A stretch of 64,000 nt of DNA, taken from contig NZ_JTAN02000021.1 of assembly GCF_000949135.2 (NCBI RefSeq), forward strand, positions 744,001 through 808,000. The letters run 5' to 3'. Under the pieces are notes generated by a model. That model was not told where the DNA came from. It worked only from the letters and a program-made list of their open reading frames with translations, and did no database searches. Shown in pieces: positions 18,893 through 28,570 of the stretch. Source of the stretch: Burkholderia sp. USMB20 (lineage in GTDB: Bacteria > Pseudomonadota > Gammaproteobacteria > Burkholderiales > Burkholderiaceae). Position 1 is the stretch's first letter; every line of letters starts with the position of its first letter. The position numbers and the translations under genes are program-made.

Positions 18893-20851
18893 TCAATACG
18901 CGCCGCCGACGCGATGCGTCGCGACGTAGTGATCGGGGCCGACCGCGACGAGCGGTGCGACGATCGGCTCGTCGCCGACCGCGCGGATCGGGCTCGGAAT
19001 CTCGTCCGCCGCGAGCTGGCGCGGCGCATGCCGGCGTGCCGGGTCGGCCACCGGCACCGCGCTCATCAGCTTCCTCGTGTACGGATGCTGCGGCGCCTCG
19101 AACACCGCGCGGCGCGGGCCGATCTCGACGATCTGGCCGAGATACATCACCGCGACCCGATGGCTGACGCGCTCGACGACGGCCATGTCGTGCGAGATGA
19201 ACAGATACGCGACGCCGAGCTCGCGCTGCAGGTCGAGCATCAGGTTCACGATCTGCGCCTGCACCGACACGTCGAGCGCGGACACCGATTCGTCGGCGAT
19301 TACGACCTTCGGATTCAGCGCGAGCGCGCGCGCGATGGCGATCCGCTGGCGCTGGCCGCCCGAGAATTCGTGCGGATAGCGGCGCGCGGCCTCCGGCGGC
19401 AGGCCGACCTTGTCGAGCAGCCAGTCGACGCGCGCCTGCGCTTCGCGGCCGCTCGCGACACCGTGCACGAGCAGCGGCTCCATGATCGAGAAACCGACCG
19501 TCAGGCGCGGGTTCAGCGACGCGAACGGATCCTGGAAGATGAACTGGATGTTCCGGCGCAGCGCCTGCAGGTCCTGGCCCTTCAGCGCGCTGATGTCGCG
19601 GCCGTCGAATTCGATCGAGCCGCTCTGCGATTCGACGAGGCGCAGCAGCGAGCGGCCGGTGGTCGACTTGCCGCAGCCCGATTCGCCGACGAGCGCCAGC
19701 GTCTCGCCCGCGCGCAGCTCGAAGCTCACGCGCTCGACCGCATGCACGTACTGCGACACGCGGCCGAACACGCCGCTCTTCACCGGAAACCGCGTGACGA
19801 GATCGCGCACGCGCAGGATCGGCGGCGCGGCCGGATCGACGCGCGGCTGCCCGGCGGCGGGGACCGCGGCGGCATCGTTCGCATCCGCCGCATCGGCCGC
19901 ATCGGCCGCATCACCCGCGTCGTTCGCGGCAGGCGCCGGCGCGGCCGCGCTCGCACCGTCCACCTTCAGCAGCGGAAATTTCTCGGGGATATCGGTGCCG
20001 TGCATCGAGCCGAGCCGCGGCACGGCCGCGAGCAGCGCACGCGTGTAGCGATGCGCGGGCGTCGCGAAAATGCGCTCGGACTCGCCCTCCTCGACCTTCT
20101 CGCCGCGATACATCACCAGCACACGATCGGCCACTTCGGCCACCACGCCCATGTCGTGCGTGATGAAGATCACGCCCATGTTCATTTCGTCCTGCAGGCC
20201 GCGGATCAGTTGCAGGATCTGCGCCTGGATCGTCACGTCGAGCGCGGTCGTCGGTTCGTCGGCGATCAGCAGCGCGGGCCGGCACGACAGCGCCATCGCG
20301 ATCATCACGCGCTGCCGCATCCCGCCGGACAACTGGTGCGGATAGCGCGCGAACACGCGGCGCGCCTCCGGAATGCGCACGAGATCGAGCAGCCGCAACG
20401 CTTCCGCGCGCGCTTCGGTCGCGCTCTTCGACTGGTGCAGCGCGATCGCCTCGCTGATCTGGTCGCCGACCGTAAACACCGGGTTCAGCGACGTCATCGG
20501 CTCCTGGAAGATCATCGCGATGTCCGCGCCGCGGATCCCGCGCATCGTCGCCGCACTCGCCTGCGCGAGGTCGACGAGCGCGCCGCCGCGGCGCCGCAAC
20601 GCGATCCGGCCGCTCGTGATCTCGCCGCCGCCGTGCTCGACGAGCCGCATCAGCGCGAGCGACGTGACCGACTTGCCGGAGCCCGATTCGCCGACGATCG
20701 CGAGCGTCTCGCCGCGATCGACGTGAAACGACACGTTGCGTACCGCGTCGAACGTCGCGTTCTCTCGTCGGAACATCACCGACAGGTCGTCGACGGCGAC
20801 CACGCGCTGTTCCGGCAGCACCAGCGCGGACGGGGTTCGGCTCGAAGTCAT
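18893..20851 (-). CDS. gsiA: Dual ABC ATPase (GsiA-like)
   Basis: This 652-residue protein contains two complete ATPase modules. Module one has Walker A GESGSGKS (54-61), signature LSGGMRQR and [12 protein letters not shown]; module two has [16 protein letters not shown] and [13 protein letters not shown] linker rich in Ala and Asp (about residues 310-345) joins them. Tandem ATPases in one chain are characteristic of GsiA. It powers the importer and sits between the isoaspartyl peptidase and the binding protein, the same order as E. coli iaaA-gsiABCD. Confidence 0.93.
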   Translation of the reverse strand: MTSSRTPSALVLPEQRVVAVDDLSVMFRRENATFDAVRNVSFHVDRGETLAIVGESGSGKSVTSLALMRLVEHGGGEITSGRIALRRRGGALVDLAQASAATMRGIRGADIAMIFQEPMTSLNPVFTVGDQISEAIALHQSKSATEARAEALRLLDLVRIPEARRVFARYPHQLSGGMRQRVMIAMALSCRPALLIADEPTTALDVTIQAQILQLIRGLQDEMNMGVIFITHDMGVVAEVADRVLVMYRGEKVEEGESERIFATPAHRYTRALLAAVPRLGSMHGTDIPEKFPLLKVDGASAAAPAPAANDAGDAADAADAADANDAAAVPAAGQPRVDPAAPPILRVRDLVTRFPVKSGVFGRVSQYVHAVERVSFELRAGETLALVGESGCGKSTTGRSLLRLVESQSGSIEFDGRDISALKGQDLQALRRNIQFIFQDPFASLNPRLTVGFSIMEPLLVHGVASGREAQARVDWLLDKVGLPPEAARRYPHEFSGGQRQRIAIARALALNPKVVIADESVSALDVSVQAQIVNLMLDLQRELGVAYLFISHDMAVVERVSHRVAVMYLGQIVEIGPRRAVFEAPQHPYTRKLMSAVPVADPARRHAPRQLAADEIPSPIRAVGDEPIVAPLVAVGPDHYVATHRVGGAY

Positions 20852-20878
20852 GCGAAGGTCTCCTCGTACGATCCGGAA

Positions 20879-21865
20879 TCAGGCCGCGTCGTCGCGATAG
20901 ATGCCGACCACGGGCGTCTCGCCGACGCGCGCGTAGCCGCGATACATCCCTTCCGTGTTGAACGGCATCGCGACGTTGCCGTGCGCGTCGACCGCGACGA
21001 TCCCGCCGCGCCCGGCCAGGCGCGGCAGCTTGTTCATCACGACGTCGTGCGCGGCGTCGGCAAGCGACGCGCCGCGATAGGCCATCTGCGCGGCCACGTC
21101 GTGCGCGGTCGCGAGCCGGATGAACATCTCGCCGGTGCCCGTCGCGGAGACCGCGCAGGTCGCGTCGTCCGCGTAGCAGCCGGCACCGATGATCGGCGAA
21201 TCGCCGACGCGTCCGGGCTGCTTGTTGGTGATGCCGCCGGTCGACGTCGCCGCCGCGATATGGCCGCGCAGGTCGCACGCGACCGCGCCGACCGTGCCGT
21301 GCTTGCGGTCGGGATCGAGCGGCTCGGCCGGCTGCCCGGCGCCGAACGCGAAGGTCGCCGCGTCGTGGTCGAGCATCATGCCGGCCGCCTCGCGCGCCTT
21401 GAGCCACTGCGCACGACGCGCTTCCGTGTCGAAGTAGCCGGGCTCGGCGAGTTCGAGGCCCTGTGCGGCCGCGAACGCATCGGCGCCCGCGCCCGCGAAC
21501 AGCACGTGCTCGCTCGCCTCCATCACGCGCCGCGCGGCGAGGACCGGATTGCGCACGCGCGTCGCGCAGCAGATCGCGCCGGCCGCGAGCGTCGTGCCGT
21601 CCATTACCGCCGCGTCGAGCTCGTGCTTGCCTTCGGCCGTATAGACGGCGCCGCGCCCGGCGTTGAACAACGGACAGTCCTCGAGCATCCGCACCGCGAC
21701 GGTGACGGCGTCGAGCGCGCTGCCGCCGTCGGCGAGCACCTTCTGCGCGGCCTGCAGGATCGCGGCGAGTTCGGCGCGGTAACGGCGTTCGGTGTCGGTG
21801 TCCATCGCCTCGCGCAGGATCGTGCCTGCACCGCCATGAATCGCGACGATCGCGGATGAAGTCAT
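20879..21865 (-). CDS. iaaA: Isoaspartyl peptidase / type-2 L-asparaginase
   Basis: This 328-residue Ntn-hydrolase opens with AIVAIHGGAGT, and the autocleavage site is visible as Gly190-Thr191 (RKHGTVGAVA). Thr191 becomes the nucleophile of the beta subunit. GRVGDSPIIGAG and ATGTGEMFIR line the active site in the family. It hydrolyses isoaspartyl dipeptides and asparagine. The start overlaps the stop of the RpiR regulator by four bases (ATGA), so expression is coupled. It leads the catabolic part of the importer operon. Confidence 0.93.
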   Translation of the reverse strand: MTSSAIVAIHGGAGTILREAMDTDTERRYRAELAAILQAAQKVLADGGSALDAVTVAVRMLEDCPLFNAGRGAVYTAEGKHELDAAVMDGTTLAAGAICCATRVRNPVLAARRVMEASEHVLFAGAGADAFAAAQGLELAEPGYFDTEARRAQWLKAREAAGMMLDHDAATFAFGAGQPAEPLDPDRKHGTVGAVACDLRGHIAAATSTGGITNKQPGRVGDSPIIGAGCYADDATCAVSATGTGEMFIRLATAHDVAAQMAYRGASLADAAHDVVMNKLPRLAGRGGIVAVDAHGNVAMPFNTEGMYRGYARVGETPVVGIYRDDAA

Positions 21866-22812
21866 GATTTTTTCGGACCGGAAGAAGAAGGGTTGGCGGC
21901 CGGCAGCGCCGCTTGCGGCTGGACCAGCCACGGCAACAGGAATTCGGTCATTTCGGCGGCGGACTTCGCGGAGCGGTGCGTGCGCAGCGCGACCGCGTCG
22001 ATCAGCGCCTCGATCATCGTCAGCACGGCCGCTTCCGACGTGGCCGCGAAACGCCGCTCGGCCTTCACGTACAGGTTCAGCGACGCGATCGGTGCCAGCG
22101 GCGAACCGGGCCCGTCGGAGATGCCGAGCACGCGCGCGCCGCGCGCCGCCGCGCGGCGGGCCAGCTCGATCGTGTCCTTCACGTAGCGCGGAAACGCGAG
22201 CGCGATCACGAGATCGCGCGAGTCGGCCGTGTACAGGCGCCGCGCCGCATGCGACGGGCCGCCGAGCAGCGCGAGCGACTGCACGTTGTCGTGACACACC
22301 GACAGGCCATGTTCCATCAGCCCGGTCAGAAACGCGCTCGAACCGGCGCCGAGGATCAGCACGCGCCGCGCGCCGACGATCGCCTCGACGGCCGCTTCGA
22401 CGTCGGCCGCATCCAGCTGCGCGCGCGTGTTCTCGATGTTCGTGACGGCCTGGTCGAACACCGCGTCGATCCACGCGGCGCCGCGCACGCCCTGCTCCTG
22501 CTCTTGCTCCTGCGCGGAACGCAGCCGTTCGACCGGGCCGAGCGTCGCCTCGAAGCCGCGCACGAGCGCCGCGCGCATCGCCGGATAACCGTCGAAGCCG
22601 AGCGCCTTCGCGAAGCGGTTCGCAGTCGCGATCGATGCATTAACCGCCTGCGCCAGCTCGTCGATCCGCATCGTCGCCGCGCGGAACGGATTCGCGAGCA
22701 CGAACTCGCCCATCCGGCGGTGGATCGGCGTCATCCGCGGCATGGCCGAGGCGATGCGCTCCGCGATCGCGGATTCCTCGTGACTGACATCGTGCGGTAC
22801 GAGCGGCGTCAT
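21862..22812 (-). CDS. RpiR/MurR-family regulator with SIS domain
   Basis: This 316-residue regulator has an N-terminal helix-turn-helix of the RpiR type (about residues 15-85: MTPIHRRMGEFVLANPFRAATMRIDELAQAVNASIATANRFAKALGF) and a C-terminal SIS sugar-phosphate-binding domain (VLILGAGSSAFLTG near 155 and VIALAFPRYVKDTIE). RpiR proteins usually sense phosphosugars. One heading a peptide-importer operon is less usual and could point to a muropeptide-like signal, which is inference. A likely operator is the inverted repeat at 22833-22884. Confidence 0.87.
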   Translation of the reverse strand: MTPLVPHDVSHEESAIAERIASAMPRMTPIHRRMGEFVLANPFRAATMRIDELAQAVNASIATANRFAKALGFDGYPAMRAALVRGFEATLGPVERLRSAQEQEQEQGVRGAAWIDAVFDQAVTNIENTRAQLDAADVEAAVEAIVGARRVLILGAGSSAFLTGLMEHGLSVCHDNVQSLALLGGPSHAARRLYTADSRDLVIALAFPRYVKDTIELARRAAARGARVLGISDGPGSPLAPIASLNLYVKAERRFAATSEAAVLTMIEALIDAVALRTHRSAKSAAEMTEFLLPWLVQPQAALPAANPSSSGPKKS

Positions 22813-22832
22813 GCGAATGGTTTTGCAAGGTG

Positions 22833-22884
22833 GATGAAAATCAATTTACACAATCCGCCGGCAGGAAAAAAATAAATTTTCATC
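22833..22884. promoter_or_regulatory. Inverted repeat upstream of the rpiR operon
   Basis: GATGAAAAT (22833-22841) and ATTTTCATC (22876-22884) form perfect 9-bp arms around a 34-bp centre, 20 bp ahead of the regulator start. AT-rich TGAAA/TTTCA arms are common for RpiR-family operators. Confidence 0.5.
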
Positions 22885-23240
22885 AGGGTTGTCACGCCCA
22901 TTGCCGGGCCCGGCTGATGCAGTCGGCCCGTCGACGGCCGCTCGGCCCCGGCAAGCGGGCGTTCGGCGCTCGGTCGTCACGCAACGCGCCGGATACCCCA
23001 TCTGCACGCCTCTCGGGAATACCCCAAGCATGTTCGTTCGAATGCAGATTCACGTTGACCTGATTCGAATTCGAACATAGGATGCTCGAAAATGATCAGT
23101 CGTCTGATAACATCGACTTTCGACAGCATCGAAATGTTCGATTGAATGTGGTCATTTCGAGGAAAGCCGGGCGAATCGGCGCTCACCAAGATCGGACATC
23201 GTACAAATAAGACTGAACGAGACGCCCTAGCCGGGCGACT
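22885..23240. promoter_or_regulatory. Regulatory gap before the MFS/GH31/porin module
   Basis: No gene is seen here. The sequence TGTTCG occurs at 23031-23036, inverted at 23072-23077 and again at 23135-23140. A 14-bp palindrome, ATCAG-TCGT-CTGAT, lies at 23095-23108. These are candidate sites for the regulator of the rightward uptake genes. Confidence 0.4.
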
Positions 23241-23261
23241 TGCATGGATCAGGAGACAGCA

Positions 23262-24533
23262 GTGAAAACAGTCAAGGCGTTGCGCTGGTGGATCATCGTG
23301 CTGGTATGCCTCGGCACGATCCTCAACTACCTCGCTCGAAACTCCCTCGCGGTGCTCGCACCGGAACTGAAGCAGGTGTTCGCGATCTCGACGCAGCAGT
23401 ACTCGTATATCGTCGGCGCGTTCCAGATCGGCTACACGATCATGCAGCCGGTGTGCGGGTTCATCGTCGACCTGATCGGGCTGCGGCTCGGGTTCGCGCT
23501 GTTCGCGATGCTGTGGTCGGTGGTCGGCGTCGCGCACGGCTTCGCGTCGGGCTGGCTGTCGCTCGGCATCCTGCGCGGCTTGCTCGGGCTGTTCGAGGCC
23601 GCCGCGATTCCGTCGGGGATGAAGGCCGTCGCCGAATGGTTTCCCGATCGCGAGAAATCCGTCGCGGTCGGCTACTTCAACGCCGGCACGTCGCTCGGCG
23701 CCGCGATCGCGCCGCCGCTCGTCGTGTTCCTGTCGATGCGGTTCGGCTGGCAATCCGCGTTCATGGTCACCGGCGCCCTCGGCTTCCTGTGGGCCGCGCT
23801 CTGGTACACGCAGTACCGCTCGCCGGCCACTCATCCGCGCCTCACGTCGCAGGAGCGCACGCTGATCCGCGACGGCCAGGCCACGATGCCGGCCGTGTCG
23901 AAGCGCCGGATTCGCGACGTCGTCACCGCGCGCCGCTTCTGGGCGATCGCGCTGCCGCGCTTCTTCGCGGAACCCGCATGGCAGACCTTCAGCTTCTGGA
24001 TTCCGCTGTACCTCGCCACCGAGCGCCACATGGCGCTCACGCTGATCGCCGTGTTCGCGTGGATGCCGTTTCTCGCGGCCGACCTCGGCGGCATCGCGGG
24101 CGGCTACCTGTCGCCCTACCTCGCGAACCGGTTCAAACTGCCGCTCGTGTGGTCCCGCGTCGCCGGCGTCGCGCTCGGTTCGGTGCTGATGCTCGGGCCG
24201 GCGATGATCGGGCTCGTGTCGTCGCCATACACGGCCATTGCCCTGTTCTGCGTCGGCGGCTTCGCGCACCAGATGATCTCCGCACTCGTCAACACGCTGT
24301 CGGCCGACGTGTTCGATCCCGAGGAAGTCGGCACCGCCAGCGGCTTCGCGGGCATGGCCGCGTGGATCGGCGGGCTCGGCTTCTCGCTGCTGGTCGGCGC
24401 GCTCGCCGACAAGATCGGCTACGCGCCGCTGTTCGCGTGCCTCGGCCTGTTCGACATCATCGGCGTCACGCTGCTCGCGGTGCTGATCCGCGGGCAGTCG
24501 AAGCAGGAACGCCTGCTCGCGCAACACGCCTGA
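23262..24533 (+). CDS. MFS transporter, ExuT-like (anion:cation symporter family)
   Basis: This 423-residue carrier has about 12 hydrophobic segments. The N-terminal half (NYLARNSLAVLAPEL, then RGLLGLFEAAAIPSGMKAVAEWFP) has the signature of the ACS family, which includes hexuronate and other organic-acid transporters. I prefer the GTG at 23262, which has an ideal AGGAGA site 6 bp upstream; an ATG at 23244 would place that site inside the gene. A GH31 glycosidase follows after 27 bp, so the two probably handle the same sugar-like compound. Substrate unknown. Confidence 0.83.
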   Translation: MKTVKALRWWIIVLVCLGTILNYLARNSLAVLAPELKQVFAISTQQYSYIVGAFQIGYTIMQPVCGFIVDLIGLRLGFALFAMLWSVVGVAHGFASGWLSLGILRGLLGLFEAAAIPSGMKAVAEWFPDREKSVAVGYFNAGTSLGAAIAPPLVVFLSMRFGWQSAFMVTGALGFLWAALWYTQYRSPATHPRLTSQERTLIRDGQATMPAVSKRRIRDVVTARRFWAIALPRFFAEPAWQTFSFWIPLYLATERHMALTLIAVFAWMPFLAADLGGIAGGYLSPYLANRFKLPLVWSRVAGVALGSVLMLGPAMIGLVSSPYTAIALFCVGGFAHQMISALVNTLSADVFDPEEVGTASGFAGMAAWIGGLGFSLLVGALADKIGYAPLFACLGLFDIIGVTLLAVLIRGQSKQERLLAQHA

Positions 24534-24560
24534 CCTCCGTTTTCACCAGGAATCGCCTTC

Positions 24561-26981
24561 ATGACTTCGCTTCTTCATCCGCCCGTGTTCCGCGTCGCCG
24601 CCCGCCAGGCGAACCGTGTGCTGCTCGCGTCCGACGCGGGCGCGACCCTCGAGGTCTTCGTGCTCGAGGACGACATCGTGCGCGTGCGCGTGCTGCCCGA
24701 CGCGACGCCGCGCAACCCGCGCACGTGGACGATCGCACCGGGCCTCGACGACGTGCCGCTCGAGGGCCGCGACCGTCTCGACCTCGGCGGGTTCGCGCTG
24801 CCCGTCTACGACTTCGGCGAGGACGACGGCGGCGTGCGCATCGAAACCGCGCAGGTCCGTCTCACGGTAAGTCGGCAAGGCGGCCATTGCACGTGGTCGA
24901 TGCGTGGTGCCGACGGCGCGTGGCGCGTCGTGCTCGCCGACCGCGCGACGCAGGCGTACAACTTCGGCTGGTGGGACGACCGCGCCTATCACTACGTCGC
25001 CCGTGAGCGCGGCGACAAGGTGTTCGGCCTCGGCGAACGCGCGGGCGACCTCGACCGTACCGGCGCGCGCTTCGAGATGCGCAACATCGACGCGATGGGC
25101 TACAGCGCGAAGCACACGGATCCGCTCTACAAGCACATCCCGTTCTACGTCACCTGGTCGCCCGACGCGTGCCAGGGCTTCGGGCTGTTCTACGACACGC
25201 TGTCGGATTGCGCGTTCGACATGGGCCGCGAGCTCGACAACTACCACGGGCTGTACCGCTACTTCGTCGCCGAGCACGGCGATCTCGACTACTACTTCAT
25301 CGCATCGCCCGACACGCCGCTCACGGCCGCACGACGCTTCACGTGGCTCACCGGGCGCCCGGCGCGCACGCCGAAATGGGGGCTCGGCTATTCGGGCTCG
25401 ACGATGAGCTACACCGACGCGCCGGACGCGCAGCGCCAGATGAACCAGTTCGTCGAGCAGTGTGAATCGCACGACATCCTGTGCGATTCGTTCCACCTGT
25501 CGTCGGGCTATACGTCGATCGGCGCGAAGCGCTACGTGTTCAACTGGAACCGCGAGAAGTTTCCCGACGCGAAGGGTTTCGTGAAGCACTACCGCGACCA
25601 CGGCATCCGCCTGTGCGCGAACATCAAGCCGTGCCTGCTGCGCGACCATCCCGCGTTCGACGACGCTGCACGGCGCGGGCTGCTGATCCGCTCGGCGTCC
25701 GGCGAGCCGGCGTGGGTGCAGTTCTGGGACGAGGTCGGCGCATATATCGACTTCACGCAACCGGACGCTTGCCGCTGGTGGCGCGAGCAGGTCACGTCGG
25801 CGCTGCTCGACTACGGGATCGAGTCGACCTGGAACGACAACAACGAATACGAGATCTGGTCGCCCGACGCGATCGCGCACGGCTTCGGCCAGCCATTTCC
25901 CGCGCGCGAGGCGAAAGTGCTGCAGACGATGCTGATGATGCGTGCGTCGCGCGACGCGCAGCGCGCGCATGCGCCGGCGCAACGGCCGTTCCTCGTGTCA
26001 CGCTCCGGCGGCGCCGGCATGCAGCGTTATGTGCAGACCTGGTCCGGCGACAACTACACGTCATGGGAAACGCTGCGCTACAACCTGAAGATGGGCCTCG
26101 GGCTCGCGCTGTCGGGCGTGTCGAACATCGGTCACGACATCGGCGGCTTCTCCGGTCCCGCACCGTCGCCCGAGCTGCTGCTGCGCTGGGTCCAGTTCGG
26201 CATCTTCATGCCGCGCTTCAGCATCCATTCGTGGAATGACGACGGCACCGTCAACGAACCGTGGATGTATCCGGAGATCACCGCGCGGATCGCGTCGCTG
26301 ATCAAGCAGCGCTACCGGCTGCTGCCTTATCTCTATCACCTGCTGTGGCTGTCGACCACGCGCTACGAGCCCGTGCTGCGGCCGACCTTCGGCGACTTCC
26401 CCCGCGACCCGCGCTGCTACGACGAATGCGACGACATGATGCTCGGCGACGCGCTGCTCGTCGCGCCGGTGGTCGACCCGGGCCGCACGGAACGCACGGT
26501 CTACCTGCCGTCGGGCGCGCGCTGGCTGTGCTGCGCGAGCGCGCGATCGTTCGACGGCGGCGCGAGCGTGACGCTGCCCGCGCCGCTCGACACGCCGGTG
26601 ATGCTGTTGCGCGAAGGCCGCGTGCTGCCGCTGAACGTCGCCGAGCAACGCTTCGGCGCGCGCGCGGACACGCGCGGCTTCCTCGTCGCGCCACGCATCG
26701 AGGACGGTGTCGCATACGGCGAATGCGTCGAGGACGACGGCGAAACGGAAGCGTGGCGCGACGGCGAATACGGGCTGTGGCGCATCGAGACCGGCCGCCA
26801 GGCGTCGGGCGAACTCGGCGTGTCGGTCCGCTGGGACGGCCGCATGCATCGCCCCGCCGAGCGCCTCGAGATCCTGCTGCCGGCGTCGCTGCAAGGCGCG
26901 CTTGCGGTGCGCGGCGCGCGCGTCGAGCACGATGCGCGGGACGGCGCGTGGCGTCGCCTCGTCGTGGCGCTCGACGACTGA
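24561..26981 (+). CDS. GH31 family glycoside hydrolase
   Basis: This 806-residue enzyme has the GH31 order: an N-terminal beta-sandwich (to about 215), then a TIM barrel. The nucleophile motif is WNDNNE with Asp426 (W424-E429). KHIPFYVTWSPD and NIGHDIGGF supply other family residues. GH31 members cleave alpha-glucosides, alpha-xylosides and related bonds by a retaining mechanism. No signal peptide is visible, so it acts in the cytoplasm on an imported substrate. The ExuT-like carrier hints at an acidic or charged glycoside, which is only a suggestion. A porin gene follows. Confidence 0.9.
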   Translation: MTSLLHPPVFRVAARQANRVLLASDAGATLEVFVLEDDIVRVRVLPDATPRNPRTWTIAPGLDDVPLEGRDRLDLGGFALPVYDFGEDDGGVRIETAQVRLTVSRQGGHCTWSMRGADGAWRVVLADRATQAYNFGWWDDRAYHYVARERGDKVFGLGERAGDLDRTGARFEMRNIDAMGYSAKHTDPLYKHIPFYVTWSPDACQGFGLFYDTLSDCAFDMGRELDNYHGLYRYFVAEHGDLDYYFIASPDTPLTAARRFTWLTGRPARTPKWGLGYSGSTMSYTDAPDAQRQMNQFVEQCESHDILCDSFHLSSGYTSIGAKRYVFNWNREKFPDAKGFVKHYRDHGIRLCANIKPCLLRDHPAFDDAARRGLLIRSASGEPAWVQFWDEVGAYIDFTQPDACRWWREQVTSALLDYGIESTWNDNNEYEIWSPDAIAHGFGQPFPAREAKVLQTMLMMRASRDAQRAHAPAQRPFLVSRSGGAGMQRYVQTWSGDNYTSWETLRYNLKMGLGLALSGVSNIGHDIGGFSGPAPSPELLLRWVQFGIFMPRFSIHSWNDDGTVNEPWMYPEITARIASLIKQRYRLLPYLYHLLWLSTTRYEPVLRPTFGDFPRDPRCYDECDDMMLGDALLVAPVVDPGRTERTVYLPSGARWLCCASARSFDGGASVTLPAPLDTPVMLLREGRVLPLNVAEQRFGARADTRGFLVAPRIEDGVAYGECVEDDGETEAWRDGEYGLWRIETGRQASGELGVSVRWDGRMHRPAERLEILLPASLQGALAVRGARVEHDARDGAWRRLVVALDD

Positions 26982-27100
26982 CCGCGCACGCTCGGGCAAG
27001 CGCCGAGCCATGTTCGGGCGGACCGCGCACGCGGCCCGCCCCGCCATCCAAGAGGAGGCCGTCCAGCCTCCCGCCCCCTGAAGAGACCTGGAGATCGACA

Positions 27101-28288
27101 ATGAAGGCACCGCATCATCATTATGCAATCCTGATTTTATCCGCCGCGTCGCTCGGCGCTTCCGCCGCCCATGCGCAGAGCAGCGTGACGCTGTACGGCG
27201 TGGTCGACGATTCGCTCGCGTACGTGAACAACCAGCAAGGCCACTCGAACGTGTACATGCGCGACGGCAACCTGTATGCGTCGAAGTTCGGGCTGCGCGG
27301 CGACGAGGATCTCGGCGGCGGCACGCACGCGATCTTCGATCTGCAATCCGGCTTCAACCTGAACACCGGCGCGCAAGCCGCCGCCGGCACGATCTTCAAC
27401 CGCCAGGCCTTCGTCGGGCTGCGCAACGACCATTACGGCACGGTGACGGCCGGCCGCCAGTACACGCCGTACTTCCTGCTGGTCGGCCCCTACGCGTCGA
27501 GCAGCTGGCTGACCGGTGCGACCGGCGCGCATCCGGGCGACATCGACGGCCTCGACACGACCATCCGCGTGAACAACTCGGTCACCTATACGTCGCCGAC
27601 CTTGTCCGGGCTGACCGCGAGCGCGATGTACGCGTTCGGCGGCATCGCCGGCGCGACCGGCAAGGGCAATACGTTCAGCGCCGCGCTGCGCTATGCGAAC
27701 GGGCCGGTCGGAATCGCGGCCGGCTACCTGCGCATCAACAGCTCGGGTTCGTCGGCGGGGTTCCTGAATCCGGCGACCGCGGCGTCGGGCAGCTTCGCCG
27801 TGTCCGTGCTGAACCAGGGCTACCTGACCGCGAAGGCCGTCGAGCAGGTCGCGACGGCGGGCAACTACACGCTCGGCAACCTGACGATGGGCCTCAACTA
27901 CTCGAACGTGAAGTACCTGCCCGGCAACGGCTCCGCGTTCGCGAATACGGCCGTGTTCAACACCTACGGCGCGCTCGCCGCGTACCGCTTCACGCCGACC
28001 TTCTCGGTGGCCGGCGCGTTCGCGTACACGCTCGCGTCGAAGGCGAACGGCGTGTCGAACGCGGCCCGCTACCAGCAGTATTCGCTGAAGGAGTCGTACA
28101 GCCTGTCGAAGCGCACGACGCTCTATGCGCTGCAGGCGTACACGCATTCGAGCGGGCGCACGCTCGGCGCGCAAGGTGCCGGCCATATCGTCGACGCGGC
28201 GCCGATCGTCGGCGACTCGCAGCAGCTCACGCCGTCGACGACGCACGGCCAGTTCGTCGGCATGGCCGGGATCGCCGTGACGTTCTGA
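27101..28288 (+). CDS. Outer-membrane porin (Burkholderia type)
   Basis: This 395-residue porin has a signal peptide ending in AAHA before QSSVTLYG. It shows the beta-proteobacterial porin hallmarks: SSVTLYGVVDDSL at the mature start, SKFGLRGDEDLGGGTHAIFDLQSGF, RQAFVGLRNDHYGTVTAGRQYTPYF, and a C-terminal Phe (GIAVTF) for outer-membrane insertion. It should be a 16-strand trimer allowing diffusion of small solutes. Lying 119 bp behind the GH31 gene, it may be the outer-membrane entry for that pathway. Confidence 0.93.
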   Translation: MKAPHHHYAILILSAASLGASAAHAQSSVTLYGVVDDSLAYVNNQQGHSNVYMRDGNLYASKFGLRGDEDLGGGTHAIFDLQSGFNLNTGAQAAAGTIFNRQAFVGLRNDHYGTVTAGRQYTPYFLLVGPYASSSWLTGATGAHPGDIDGLDTTIRVNNSVTYTSPTLSGLTASAMYAFGGIAGATGKGNTFSAALRYANGPVGIAAGYLRINSSGSSAGFLNPATAASGSFAVSVLNQGYLTAKAVEQVATAGNYTLGNLTMGLNYSNVKYLPGNGSAFANTAVFNTYGALAAYRFTPTFSVAGAFAYTLASKANGVSNAARYQQYSLKESYSLSKRTTLYALQAYTHSSGRTLGAQGAGHIVDAAPIVGDSQQLTPSTTHGQFVGMAGIAVTF

Positions 28289-28310
28289 AATCGCGGCAGC
28301 GCATCGCCTG

Positions 28311-28348
28311 CCGGCGCCCCGGACGGTCCGCATCATCCGGGGCGCCGG
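28311..28348. terminator. Strong hairpin after the porin gene
   Basis: A perfect 13-bp stem (28311-28323 with 28336-28348) and a 12-nt loop start 22 bp after the porin stop. There is no U-tract, but position and stability suggest termination or mRNA protection. Confidence 0.6.
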
Positions 28349-28570
28349 ATTCCGCGCCTCGTCTGCGCTCGGTCTGCGCTCCGTCGCACGCGCCGCGCAG
28401 TGCGAGGGTTTTCGCGATCGGCCCGATACCCTACAATTCGTCAGGTTAACCCCTGCTGCTTGCCCCTCTTGCAGTCCCGACACCGCGCTACACTCGACGC
28501 ACGCCGTATCAGGGTCCGACGTGCGACGCGCGCGCCGGGCGGCGTCGCGCCTCGTTGCGCCCACAACTGG

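Noticed and set aside
28400-28570. Additional N-terminal part of the BCCT fragment
   Set aside because: The translated residues are Arg-rich and do not resemble any BCCT segment.
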